64,000 nucleotides of DNA, taken from the NCBI GenBank assembly GCA_019828545.1, contig JACVRA010000181.1, forward strand, positions 62,001-126,000. Direction: 5' to 3'. Source of the stretch: Paracamarosporium sp. OC-R06-R3 (Eukaryota > Ascomycota > Dothideomycetes > Pleosporales > Didymosphaeriaceae). Positions within the stretch are counted from its first letter, which is position 1. The number at the start of each line of letters is the position of its first letter. Position numbers and translations under genes: made by a program. Of this stretch, positions 10,563 to 21,841 are shown piece after piece. Under the pieces are notes generated by a model. It saw only the letters and a program-made list of their open reading frames with translations. It was not told the origin of the DNA and made no database searches.

Positions 10563-12264
10563 TCAAGCAGTTCTTTCCGTCAAAGTTACATCCAACCGGT
10601 GTTTGATCACGATAGCAAAAACGTCTTGCTCCTCCCAAATAATACTTGAATGTGGTGTATTGGAAGTCTTGAAGTCGTATGCCCAGACCATCTTAGCGAG
10701 GATTAGCCGCATCCATGCCCACCCAAGAGGTTCACCGATGCAGTTGTAAGGTCCCCATCCAAACCCCCGAACACTCTTCCTATGGTCATGGTAATATGGT
10801 GACTTGAGATCGGTCTCGGCTTCATGAAGCCATCGCTCGGGGCGCCAGGCGTCCGGCTCGTGGAAGTATTTTGAGGAAAAGGATAGTGCCAGAGGCATGA
10901 TTGTTACCATTGTCTGCTCCATATGAGATTCGTTCGATTGATACAATGGGAAACCTCACATTACCAGGCACATAATTTCCAGCGACTATTCCACCCTCCG
11001 GAGGTGATATACGCATATGTCCGATAGGACTGAGCTTTTTTAGAAGATGGAACATAAATAAAGTAACCATGTCTAACTCACTTTGGATTGCACATCCTCA
11101 ATGCCTCTTTGAGAACTGCGTTGACATACGGAAGCTGCTTTAGAGTACGCAATGTCAAATCTGACGAGGACGTGAACTGCCGAACCTCGACTTCTAGTTT
11201 TGACAGAGACTGTGGATTCCTAAGCAGGTGATTGACAGCGCCCGTGAGAGTTGTGGCTGTAGTTTCGCTTACGGCGTTGATAAACAACATTGAATTCAAC
11301 AATGTTTCATCGGGAGTCAGGCCTTCATTTCTGTCTTCGCTCCTGAGTAGTTGTGACACGATGTCTGGTCGATCGATAGCAGAAGCGGATAGAAGCCGGC
11401 GCTCTAATTTCGCTGTAGCCCGCTGGCGATAATCTATATGTTGCTCAATGATTTCTTTCGGAATTAGATATCTTGTGAGAGGTTTTAGCAACGAGTTGAT
11501 AATTGGGAAATGTCGTATGTTAATTGACAGATAGTGGAGTTTGATAGAAGCAGCCATTTGATCCATCCAGGGCTCATATTCACACTTCTTGAGACAACCA
11601 AATGGCTCTCCGAAGCAAAGATCGCCGATAATATCGAAAAGAGTAAAGTTGAACCAGTCGACAATGTTGACAGTAGTCTTACCCATATACGAAAATCGTT
11701 CACGGAGTTTGTTGATACAGACATTAACATGATCCTGAATAACAGGCTCTTGCAGTGAAACTGCCTTTTCAGTGAACGCAGGATCCATGAATCGACGAAT
11801 CCTTCCGTGTTCTTTAAAGTCGATCGTAGTGAAAACAGATGAAGGACCCGGTTCAAAATTGCCATGCCAGAGCTCACATTTTTTGAACGCCTCAGCATTA
11901 GCACCATCCTTGTTGGAGTATATATCGTCCCAGGCAGCTGGACTGGTAAAGGAAAGCTCGTTGGGTGCAATTCTAACGACGTCGCCGTATCGTGCATGCA
12001 GTTTCTGGATTTCGTACGGAAAATGCTTGCCCCATACCGCACGCATATATGGAATCCTCGAGGCGCCCCACAAAAAAGGTCCAGGGAACTTGGAGAGTGG
12101 GTGGAAATAGAGATTGTAGATACAAATAGTGATGGGGTACTGGGGTAAACTTAGCATGTAACGCTTCATACGCGGAGAGGGGGTCTCACCAGACAGACAA
12201 CAAAGGTCAAACTAACGACTTGAGACCAAATGTCCTTGGCCAAAAACGTGGTCAAATACGCCAT
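10563..12264 (-). CDS. Cytochrome P450 monooxygenase (membrane-anchored)
   Basis: Four exons. Exon 1 (from the ATG at 12264) supplies the anchor MAYLTTFLAKDIWSQVVSL and splices in phase to YPITICIYNLYFHPLSKFPG. The I-helix reads INAVSETTAT (acid-Thr pair kept, second Gly of AGxET replaced by Val). The K-helix ExxR is KEALRM, and the PERF-like region is WRPERW. The heme loop is FGWGPYNCIG: the Cys ligand is present, but the Arg two residues before it (FxxGxRxCxG) is Tyr. About 500 residues, ER membrane, needing a P450 reductase. Otherwise intact. It stands alone, with no backbone synthase nearby, so a detoxification or catabolic role is as likely as secondary metabolism. Confidence 0.85.
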
Positions 12265-13410
12265 GTTCGCGTGTCGAATGTAGGTTATTCACAGAGCAGG
12301 TTTCGTTGTCAGAGAGGATGGAGTCGAGTGTGAGAGAGAAGAGCCGGCCTGGAATGAGGCGTAGCTAGGGCGGGGTTAAAGCTCCACGTCACCCATAGCC
12401 AAAACGAGTTATGAATGCTGAACAGCGCAATATATGCGTCCGTGTGCGCTCTGCTGACATGGGCGTAAGGCAGCCGATGTCTTGGACTGCAGGGATACTG
12501 CCAGGGATACTGCAGCATCTCACGCTGCAACCGACCAAGCTACTGGACCCTGAGGTTATTGTTTGCCTTGGGGTTAGACTATGATGTTGCTGCGACTTAT
12601 GACTGAAAACTTCCCGTGCGAGTTGCCTCTTGGCAATCGTGTCTGTCTTCTTGCGCTGCAGATATGAACTCAAACACTTCCCTATCCGCAAAGTATTATC
12701 TTTGAGTATATGGTTCCTTAAGTGCATTGATAACTCTTACCACGGTTTCCGTCGTTGTACAAGCATCTTCACGTTGAATGTTGAGCGCGCTCCTCGGAGT
12801 CGATCATTCACTTGCATATTTAGTTTATGTATGTGCCTTTTAACTATTGATTGTGCCAGCATCATAATAGAAACGAAAACGTGACAAATATCGATGATCT
12901 GATCAATAAGACTGTTTGTGAATCTTCTACGGAAGATATTGCTCGATCGCGACGCCGATGGCTTTATGGTATGGCTGTTTGTACATGGTAATCTTGTAAA
13001 CCTTGATGTCGCCCTCTTTGCAATCACTCTGGGAAAAGATGGCGCAGAGGAAATAGATGCGTTATGTCGGTATGCTATTTCTGTGCATGCGCGGTCTCAA
13101 ACACCGAGAATGATGCTGCAATGAAAGCTGCAGAAAGTCCCAGACCTCCGCAGTTGGTTTTCCCGGTAAAGGATAATCCTATACTGCCGCCGATGCCTTT
13201 TTGTGTACAAGTGCATGCCCCGTTTCACTATAGCAAAGAAACATGTATCTTTATTGCCCTCAATGGCGCGTTTTCGCCCATCTACAATTATTATTAGTAG
13301 ACGCCTTTCTCTTCACACAAGAGAATTTTCCGGCAAAGACAACTCACCCGCGCTTTGATTCAGTCCAGCTTGATGACTCGCGTTCTGATGAAGTGTGAAC
13401 TCGATATTGG
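12265..13410. other. Intergenic: no intact gene
   Basis: Several ORFs of 70-110 codons on both strands overlap each other and show no family features. Part of it may be the eroded upstream portion of the DUF6603-like gene that becomes recognisable at 13411. The promoter of the P450 lies at its left end. Confidence 0.45.
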
Positions 13411-14775
13411 CCCGGTGGTTGAGGGACTGACTGCTGCATTTCATGCTTTGGTGCAATATTCGCCGTTCTACCTCTGAGTTTCCATGCATGTCGGGGTTGG
13501 CGTAGAATGTATCATTTCGCTCCCGGCATTGACCTTCCACATCCGGGTTCACATCAGAGCACGACTGGAGATTGATGGACTTGGCTTTGGTGGCGCCGCA
13601 TATGCTGACTTCTATTTCTTCTTTTTCTCTTTTTATTTTGGTGCCAGAGCCACTATCGCTCTTCGACTAGTATACTTTGTGTGGAAAGGTTGGTCTTGAA
13701 GATAACACATCGCAATACAAGACCCAAGGTGAGTTCCACGTTCAACTCAAGCCCAGCATCAAGGAAGGCGTTTTCACCCTGAGCTCGTGAAAGATACCGA
13801 CACTGGTACCAAGCGGAGTGTGGAAGGTGGAAGCTTCCGGGTTCGAGTTCTATCCGCATTTCCATTGACAGGAGAGTTCTTCGAGACGGAAGAGAGCGCG
13901 CAATGCGACGACAACGGAAACATGGTGGCACTCCACAACCAATTGATTGCACTCATGGATCCTGTCGCAGCCTCAGGCGAACTTCCCACAAAGTTGAACG
14001 GCTTCCGTATGATATTACGTGCCGAACCAGAAGACATGAAGCCTGATACACCTGCCGAAAGAGATGGGATCACTTCCAGGCTCTGTATCACTATCCAACA
14101 CTGTGACTTGAAGGGCTTCATGATGGAAAGATTTAAACCTTCAGTCTTCTACAAGGCCATGCCGCTTACCATGTTCGGTCATCCTCTGAATCCACAGGAC
14201 AGGCTCTCCAATAAAAAGGGAACGGTGGATCTGCTTGTGGGTGTATCCCTTGAGGCCCTCAATCTGATTCTCGCGAAATTGAACATTCAGCAATTCAATG
14301 CCAAGGATATGGCTAAACTGTGTGCTGGTGAGTCTAGCTCGGATAGCCTGGGACCCCGCATTAGCACGCAAATGAATGCTAACAGGAAGCGACAAGATCG
14401 AACACGATACCAGGCAATATGCTCGCTCTGCAAGAGACGCTTCTCCCTGATATTGTGGAAGAAACCTTCGATACAGCGGTACAGTGGTGGACCGCAGTGG
14501 CTGAGACCTAGCTCGTGGCAAGCCAACGGCATCCGAGTCTCGCAAACTCGCTCGCCCAGCTTTGCACACGGAATATTAGGTGAGACAAAGGTCAATTAAG
14601 AATTCAATCTGGACTTCAAACCAAGAGATTTGGCGATACCGTTGTCAAGGCATGGGAGCTACCGGTTCGTATTCCATTGAAATTGGTTGCTGGAAGTGGG
14701 GGACAGGAGGACGGGATCGAAGACGGGTTAAATAGCTTCTACCTCGAACTACCTCGTGTGATAGAAGTAGTGTAA
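13411..14775 (+). pseudogene. Decayed C-terminal part of a DUF6603-like large protein
   Basis: Plus-strand frames carry blocks I associate with the large, beta-rich DUF6603 proteins of fungi and bacteria: ALVQYSPFYL, VSMHVGVGVECIISLPALT, LEIDGLGFGGAAYADFYFF, then EGGSFRVRVLSAFPLTG and a long tail ending LPRVIEVV. The frame is broken repeatedly: stops at 13475, 13697 and 13788, a frame change near 13700 and another near 14370. There, VEETFDTAVQWWTAVAET continues in a different frame from the preceding exon. The usual proteins exceed 1000 residues; the rest is gone. The role of the family is unknown to me. Its 3' end is repeated in AT-rich form near 27 kb. Confidence 0.5.
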
Positions 14776-14890
14776 GACTGAAATTTAATTAGCTGTAACG
14801 CTAACTGTTAAACTAAGAGATTGCTATTCCACCTTCCAAATTCCTCAAAATTATCAAGCGTGACGTGGCGTCTAAGGACGATGTCATGTA
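14700..14890 (+). repeat. Dispersed repeat, copy A (DUF6603 tail and 3' flank)
   Basis: Shares AGAAGTAGTRTAAGA, CTGTTAAAYTAARAGATT, TATTCC.CCTTCC and TCTAAGGAC..GTCATG, in order and spacing, with 26880-27060. It begins inside the tail of the decayed gene and ends about 50 bases before the sugar-porter stop. Confidence 0.6.
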
Positions 14891-14937
14891 CAGGCTCAAC
14901 AAAAGAACTTTTCTAATGTATTTTTTCGTATGCCTGA

Positions 14938-16744
14938 CTAACTATACTCTGCATGTTCTGAATGCTCGGTGTGCTGCACCTCTGTTTTCACGTCAACTAT
15001 GTTAGCATCCACACCACTCCTCTGCGCAAGTTTGTCTTCAATCCTAAACAGCTTGCTCATCTCCTCAAGTGTCCGTCCACGGGTTTCCACCATTGTATAG
15101 CGTACAAAGAAAAATGCGACACAGCAGATTCCCGCATAAATGATATAGAGACCCCAACCAATAGCAGCACCGATGGGGGGGCTGACTTGTGCGACAATGT
15201 AGCAGCCGGCCCAAAGAGCCATGGTAGATAGGGCGTTCCCTTTGGCTCTGTTGGTATAATTAGTAAATTTCTAGCAATATCGCAAGATAGTTGGAGAATA
15301 CCGCATGCTGAGAGGAAAGATTTCGGTCGCGTACGTCCAGCTACCGACGCCCCATGAAATATTAAAAAATACGTAGAAGAGGTAGGGCAAGACGATGATG
15401 GCGTAGTTCCCAGCAGCTCCAGGATATTTTTCGGCATGCCACTGTAGGATAGTGATACCAATCTAAGGAAAATCAGCTGGCTGCGATCGTCCCCGTCGAA
15501 TTGAAGTGGCTGCATACCATAGCGCACATCATGCCCACAACTCCAATCTGCAACCAAGTCTTGCGGCCAAGCCTGTCAAAGAAGAAGATTGGGATCCAAG
15601 CAGAGACAAATAGTACAACGCCGACGCCACCTGTAGCTAGATTCGCCGTCGAAGGATTGGTGATACCGCCTTTTTCGTACAAGCTCGGCGTGTAATATAG
15701 AATGCTGTTCGTGCCAGTGATCTGCTGAAACATTTGCACACCCATGCCAAGCAGTGTGACGCGAAGCACAGGCTGTCTGAACATGTCTGCCCATGTAGCT
15801 TGGGTGACAATCTTCTCGAATTGATGCTCACGACGAATGTCCTGAATCTCGATGTCCGCAGCATCGGTTCCGTGCAGACGGGAGAGAACTTCGTGAGCAC
15901 AGTCCAGCCGGTCTTGCGCTACGAGCCAACGTGGAGAAGGTGGAACAAAGGTCCAACAGCCAATGCCGAGCACTATGGCTGGTAGGATCTGGATAGCCAG
16001 CGGGATGCGCCACCAGGAGTCGGTTGAGAGGAACGTAAAACCGTAATTGAGCCAAAAAGCGATCAACTCGCCCAGGCAAAGTATCATCTGCTCAATTCCG
16101 ATGATACGACCTCGTAGCCTAGCCGGCGCGATCTCAGATATGTATAGAGGCACACCGCCAGCGCAGACTCCTACACCGTAGCCTAAAACGATACGGCCCA
16201 CAGTGATAGTTGGGACGTCTGTCCGGAGGATACCGTAAGCAGATAGTTGTGTCTATGCTCCCCTGAAACGTACCATATGATGCAGCTTGGATAACGGCGC
16301 CGATGACGAAAACAAAACTTGCAATAGACAACGTGCGCTCCCGGCCGATCCTGTCTGCCAGAAGACCAACAGACATTGCCCCTACAAAACATCCAATGTC
16401 GTAGAGTGAGACGACCGCCCCGGTCACCTATGAATGGTCGTTTCAGCCATGGAAGATTCTTCCGGAGGTAATCCGCTTCAAAGATGTCTTACCCAAGAGT
16501 TAGCGGGTTGGAAAAGCGCCTTCCATCTTCGATCAGCTACGATAATGCCCATGACCTGCGTCCAGTCATCTTTTGGTCGTACGACATTGGGAGTGCAGTA
16601 ACATACACCCTGATCGTACCCAAAGAGCAGAGCTCCAATTGAGACAAATGCGGTTAGCGTGTAAACGTACATCTCGTTCGGAGGACGAAAAGCGTCGACG
16701 CCAGGCCGCGGCCTGACCGGCTTGGTTTGCTTGAAGCTGAACAT
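14938..16744 (-). CDS. MFS sugar porter
   Basis: Six exons; the start at 16744 gives MFSFKQTKPVRPRPG and the first helix LLFGYDQGV. Sugar-porter signatures appear in order: LADRIGRERT, GRIVLGYGVGVCAGGVPLY, SEIAPARLRG, PPSPRWL (normally PESPRWL), the sugar-binding helix QQITGTNSILYYTP, FFDRLGRKTW, and the C-terminal VETRGRTLEEM. About 500 residues and 12 helices, plasma membrane. The family moves hexoses, pentoses, glycerol, polyols or quinate by proton symport; the substrate cannot be told. All splice junctions can be placed in frame, so the gene looks intact. Nothing in its neighbourhood points to a specific sugar pathway. Confidence 0.88.
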
Positions 16745-17930
16745 ATTGCGGACGCAGACTAGATCTAAGATGTCGAAGTAGGCTGCAAAGGTATCGCAAG
16801 GGCTGTGGAGGTTTTGTCGAGCAATGCTGTTGACACAAAATAGTAAGCGCGACTTAATTAATCGCAGACGAGCTGCTAGAAATCTCTCCTTCGAGATGCG
16901 CGATGCATCAGACTTATGTACGCTCGGTACGGGCCAATTTGCTAGGGTTGCGGAGAAAACTCAAGCAATATCTAGTCTTGTTCCACGAAAATTCCTAGTC
17001 TCTGGGCAAACTTGGCGCAGAATACCCCACGGGGTGTTGTGCGGAAATACTGTGCCGGTAGACTTTTGATATTCCCGGCGGATCAAGACCAGCTTTGAGT
17101 CAACTAGAGAGCTGGAAGGAGCGTAAAAGTGGGCCTCCAGGACAATGGACGGGTCGTAATTGGTGCTTGGCTCATTCACAATCCTACGGTCTGTAGAAGC
17201 GGGACACAAATACCCTTTGGGGTCTGCAAATGACGTCAAATCAATGATAGACTCGACCGCGCGCCGAGAATCGAGGCGACGCACCTGGATTGCCGTCAAG
17301 GACACTGCCAGGCAGTCGGCAGCATTTGTCACGCGACGTTGGTCGGCCAGCCACAGTGTGGTTGTGTCTCTTCTACCGGTAGAATCTAGTCCACGGTATC
17401 CCGCTCCGCTGAAACTGTCAAGCAATCTCCAAAAATTGCAATAGCCATGGGGGCTACTGATAAGGTGGAACAAGCGTCACAGTTAGGTCTTACGATACCT
17501 ACCATCAGCAATACGGTAGTCTGAAAATCCTCGTCTGCATTTTTGATTGCGATGCAGCGAGCTGGCCCTGATCGCGGAAGCTCTGAGTCGTGTGTCAATC
17601 AAAGTAACCGTGCTAGCAGGTTGTACAGGCTTCCCATTGAATGCCAGTACACTATGTACCTAATACCCCGAAAAGCGGATTCGCGACCACAAGTGGAAAC
17701 AAAGAGCTCGAAGGATGCGGGCTTGGTACGCTACCAATTCTCGTCGCCCACACGGAGCTGATGATATTTCTCCACACTTTGCGGGGGTTTTTCAACGCAA
17801 AAGCCAATACGTTACAGCAAAGTGTGATAGCAACATTCGCCCAGTTTCACTGATAATCTGAGAAAAATCACCATGGCAAAGAAACTAGTCACTTTTGCAA
17901 ATTCATGAACTGTTAAACAGTGATTGCCAT
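16745..17930. other. Intergenic with one unassigned ORF
   Basis: Apart from the low-confidence minus-strand ORF at 16961-17473, nothing is recognisable. Confidence 0.45.
16961..17473 (-). CDS. Hypothetical ORF, 170 codons
   Basis: A minus-strand ORF without introns or recognisable domain. It is longer than most chance ORFs here and contains runs such as RRVTNAADCLAVSLTAIQ and LVDSKLVLIRREYQ, but no membrane segment, repeat or motif I can name. It lies upstream of the sugar porter in the same orientation. It may be a fragment of a lost gene or chance. Confidence 0.22.
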   Translation of the reverse strand: MFHLISSPHGYCNFWRLLDSFSGAGYRGLDSTGRRDTTTLWLADQRRVTNAADCLAVSLTAIQVRRLDSRRAVESIIDLTSFADPKGYLCPASTDRRIVNEPSTNYDPSIVLEAHFYAPSSSLVDSKLVLIRREYQKSTGTVFPHNTPWGILRQVCPETRNFRGTRLDIA

Positions 17931-18761
17931 TTACATGTCCTGACGAAGCGCTGCTAGATTAGCTGCGTCTCGAAGACTCGATGAAGCTGCCTCGATCTGG
18001 AACTGTTGTTCGTACGCCCACACCAGTGGCTGGGTGCCCAAAAGGTGATCCTGCGAGTCGGGGCCTCTCATAGGCAATTCGAGCTCTTCCATAAAATGAA
18101 GTGCAACTGTAGCAGCGAGCAGTATATTCTCGTCTACTTTTGTTGCTATAGTAGTTATTAAAGCTCCAAGACATTGCTGATGATATGCGCCTGCGTCAGT
18201 GTGGTCGAAAATCATTGTTAGGTCAGTATGTATTGCAGAACAAATCAGCATGGCGTTCGTGAGCGTACCGTTAGAACGTGCTCGAATCGGCGCTTCCTGC
18301 GCGAAGTGTCTTTGCTCGTTTAAGTCGAAAATCTGTGAAACTGTGTAGATGAAATGACGAACCAGCATTGCTGTATCCTCATGATTTATAGCATACGTAG
18401 AGCCATGTGGAGGAATGTGATGCAAACTCATACCTGTAGCCAGTAGGTCATCGGTCCCAAAAGATTTTAAAACGGTGCCTGAAGTTTCTTGAAGGCTTCC
18501 GGGTGGATTTACTGATACTGCTATAGTTAAGAGCGTTACACATTCGGCTTCGCTAGCGGCCCTATGAGCCTTATCCCCGGGCCAACAAAGTGAAGTTCTA
18601 GTGGAATTCACAGCCAAGTGTGCAATACGCCAGAATCCGGTTAGCTTGAACCGGTGTTTGTGTCTTCTAATACCTAATACACGGCCCCTTCGTTCGCGCA
18701 AAAGTTGGCCCCGCGTTGTCGCACCTATAATGATACCTGCGGCACGTCTCACCACGATCAT
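17931..18761 (-). pseudogene. Fragment of a fungal-specific transcription factor (PF11951 type)
   Basis: The 276-codon ORF carries the regulatory-domain pattern of Fungal_trans_2 proteins: MLVRHFIYTVSQIFDLNEQ, RHFAQEAPIRARSNG, LTNAMLICSAIHTD, YHQQCLGALITTIATK, then ENILLAATVALHFMEELELP and HLLGTQPLVWAYEQ. It ends at SLRDAANLAALRQD. Intact members continue well beyond this RQE/D point, and I could not extend it. No Zn2Cys6 cluster is visible upstream; residues 1-50 look unlike coding sequence of the family. It may be an intron-rich gene whose other exons I missed, but a truncated relic is more likely. Confidence 0.5.
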
Positions 18762-20489
18762 GCACTAAGGTCATCACTACCGTCACACGCGAACATAGCA
18801 GGAGCATACCAATTCATTACCGTCGCAAGCGGTATTGCATGTTGCGTATACCGGAGTTATGCGGGATGGTTGACTTAGCTGGGTAGATTTTTTGTACTTG
18901 CTCAAGCGGTGAAGTCGTTTTTTCGAGCGGGAAACGTTACCCTCCGAGCTGTATAAGGCTCACCTATGATTCCACATGCATACATCTCCATAGCCGAGTA
19001 ACATAGCATAATCGGAAGCACGCCTAAGCGACTCGTAATTACTGAGTGTCTCACAATAACAGGGGCCACTATGCAACAAATAGGATGAATGTAGGACTTG
19101 GATCACTACCAAGGTAGCCCTTTGTCCCAACCCATCCTAACCCAGTCACCTCTCCGTATTGTGATGCGGTCAGTCGAACTTTTACACACAAGTAGCCATC
19201 GCAGTCGACCTTCCGCATTCGATATTGCTCCATCGTCCAAGGGCAAGAATGGATCTCTTCAAGTTTAAAAAATTATAAAGGGAAGCACGATACAGGAGAT
19301 CTCAGGACCCAATATTGTTTCCAAAATGCTTCGCGGGTAGTGACTGAATCAGAGCACAACAAGTTCTCAAGCACAAATCCCTTAGTTCTTCGTCGCCGCG
19401 ACATTGTGAGTTATTGTAAGCGTAATGAAGGACTAGACACGTTAGGTTGATTATCTCTGCAGACAGAATCTAACCAACCTGCTCCCTTCTGTTGTATATC
19501 GACTATGCGAAATACAATCGGTTCCGAGTCTAAATGATCGATGAGGAAATACCAGCGTTGCCTGGGGTTGTAGTGTTCAACTTAGGCCTCCAAGAACCCG
19601 TCTGGGCTTACTAGCAAGCTATTGCCTTCGTCGATGCTGCTCATGTCACAGACTGCAAGAGGTCAGCCTCCAAGGGCCCTTAAATAGGTTTCTATACCCT
19701 ATGTCATGTTACTAACCACTTATATACGTATCGGGCTATTCAGCAACATACTTCAGAAATTATGCCCTAACAGATTCCGGAACCTGCGTGTCTCTTTTTG
19801 CTTCGAGCTGCATGAGCGACTGCAGTTTTAACGTAACGTTCTGACGTCATATATCGTCTCGATGGAACATTCAAATGAGTGCTAAGTCCTGCGATGGATC
19901 TGTTGGTTAAGGTACGGGAATGAGACCCGTCTGGGATAGAACTTATAGCTTGATTGACTACAAGTATGTAGTGTTAAATGCGCGATTGTCATTCAGCGGG
20001 AAGCTCATTCTTGATAAATACCAGAGCTCGCTTGAGAGCACATGTCGGCCGTGGCGAAACAACCCAACTTGATTCCGAGCGACAAGCAGGTGTACAGGTA
20101 CACGGCCATGCCATCAAAATCGTACTCGAGCTAGTACACAGTGGATCTTGGGCGCTTTGGGATTCAAGGCTGCAACGCGTCCTGTGGGTGTGGCAAAACC
20201 AACATTCGTCCACGTCACGGACACGAGAGGCTCGGATGCGAGCAAATTTCGGCATGTCGCACATATCCAGCCTACGATGCAGTGTCGCGATCACAGAAAG
20301 GGATAGCACCCCGCTTTGACGAGGCTCATGGCATGACTAAGCACGAACTGACGTCACGCCTCTATCCTAGCGCACCCTGCCGTTTCCTCATCTCTTGCCT
20401 CATTCTTCGAATGGTTCCAAAAGTGAACGTCGGCCTGAAAGTGTACTATTCCGATCCTATTGAGCATCGCCCGATTAGCTAACTGACTG
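18762..20489. other. Long intergenic stretch: nothing recognisable
   Basis: About 1.7 kb. The overlapping ORFs of 106-113 codons at 19978-20482 lie on both strands and show no domain. No repeat or RNA gene was seen. Confidence 0.5.
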
Positions 20490-21444
20490 ATGGGCTCCAC
20501 CGCTCAAGCAGTCTCGAGGTTGCTGTCTACCACCACAGTTTCGGAGGTACCGTTCATCTACGGGACAGCTTGGAAAAAGAACCAAACGAGATCGCTAGTC
20601 AAGGCGGCCATTACCACCGGGTTCAGAAAGGTTGATACAGCAGCTCAACCACGACATTACCAAGAATTATTAGTAGGAGAAGCACTGAGAGATGTATTCC
20701 GAGGTGGCTTCGTAAAACGAGAGGATATCTATGTGAGCTCTCAATATTTACGTTGTTAGCCACAGCTAATGATTCTAGCTGCAAACCAAGTATACCAGTC
20801 CAGCAGGCCAAGACCACAATGATATGCCCTATGACCCATCAGCACCTTTGGATGCACAGATCCATACATCCATAGCGTCTTCCTTGAAGAACCTACGGTC
20901 CCAAGACGGTTCTGAAGTTGACACGTACATCGACTGCGTTCTTCTTCACTCGCCTCTGCCCACTGTTGAGCAATCTCTTGAAGCGTGGAGGATTTTGGAG
21001 TCTTATGTTCCTGACAAAATCCGCACACTCGGAATCTCAAATGTCAATCTTCCAGTTCTCCAAGCAATTCACGAGCAATCGACCGTTAAACCTTCCGTTG
21101 TCCAAAATCGATTTTATCCACAGACAGGGTACGATATTCCACTACGCGATTTCTGCAATCGCAATGATATCATTTACCAGTCATTCTGGACCTTAACGGG
21201 AAATCCACACCTTCTCAAATCTGACCCTGTCGCAAAGCTTGCAGGGTCATCTGGAGTGTCACTGCCACTCGCGCTGTATGCTCTAGTAATGGATCAGGGG
21301 ATCGTTGTGTTAAATGGGACTACTTCTACTAAACACATGGAAGAAGATTTGTGTGGTATACAGACCATTCGTGTATGGGCCCAATCTCACGAAAATGACT
21401 GGAATGGTCTAAGAAACGCTTTTTTGGATTTGCTCAACCCTTGA
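20490..21444 (+). CDS. Aldo/keto reductase
   Basis: Two exons with a 46-base intron (20733-20778) that restores EDIYLQTKYTSP. The TIM-barrel AKR marks are present: GTAWKKNQT, FRKVDTAA (catalytic Asp region), YTSPAGQDHNDMPYDPS, the active-site strand IDCVLLHSPLP, IRTLGISNVNLPVLQ and VVQNRFYPQTGYD. The C-terminal NADPH-binding part is shorter and less canonical. About 300 residues, cytosolic. It resembles the fungal group of D-xylose/2,5-diketogluconate-type reductases. The catalytic Tyr of the usual DTA..Y segment is probably the one in QPRHYQELL. The substrate is unknown. Confidence 0.82.
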
Positions 21445-21841
21445 GGCTTCCGGACTTGATTTAACATGATGCGATGTTTTTCTATCCTCTTGATAAGGCA
21501 ATATCCTAGAAGCATAAAATACCGCGAGGACACTATGCCGAGTGAGGATTTAGCGCGTATCAAGGTTAGCGTAGCTGCAACTCTTCTTGATCTTGACGCA
21601 ACTACTAAATAGTAACTTTTGTAAAAATAAATTAGGATTAGGGTTACACGCCTCTGCTACGCTCGCGTAGGCTTGGCAAAGAAAACTGATCCTAATGAAG
21701 ACATCCGAACCAACCTGAATTGCCCGACTCTCTTACATCCATTGCTTCCCCATCGTCCGCGGTCCCTTACTGTATCATGCCTTCTAACGATGATCAACCC
21801 TCAGATGCCGCTGCAAGAATAGAACCACCCCGACCGCCTCT
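21445..21841. other. Intergenic
   Basis: No gene. It contains a 14-base hairpin palindrome CTACGCTCGCGTAG near 21659 and one isolated TTAGGG-like unit near 21632. Confidence 0.5.

Noticed and set aside
11485..12042. Second long minus-strand ORF (185 codons) inside the P450
   Set aside because: It overlaps the P450 exon in another frame and has no domain; the P450 frame carries all family motifs.
19890..19955. Possible tRNA-like stretch GGTTAAGGTACGGGAATGAGACCCG
   Set aside because: No TTC-type T-loop box or matching acceptor stem can be drawn.
21632..21645. TTAGGATTAGGGTT, telomere-like
   Set aside because: Only one TTAGGG unit plus a variant; far too short for a telomere or interstitial telomeric tract.
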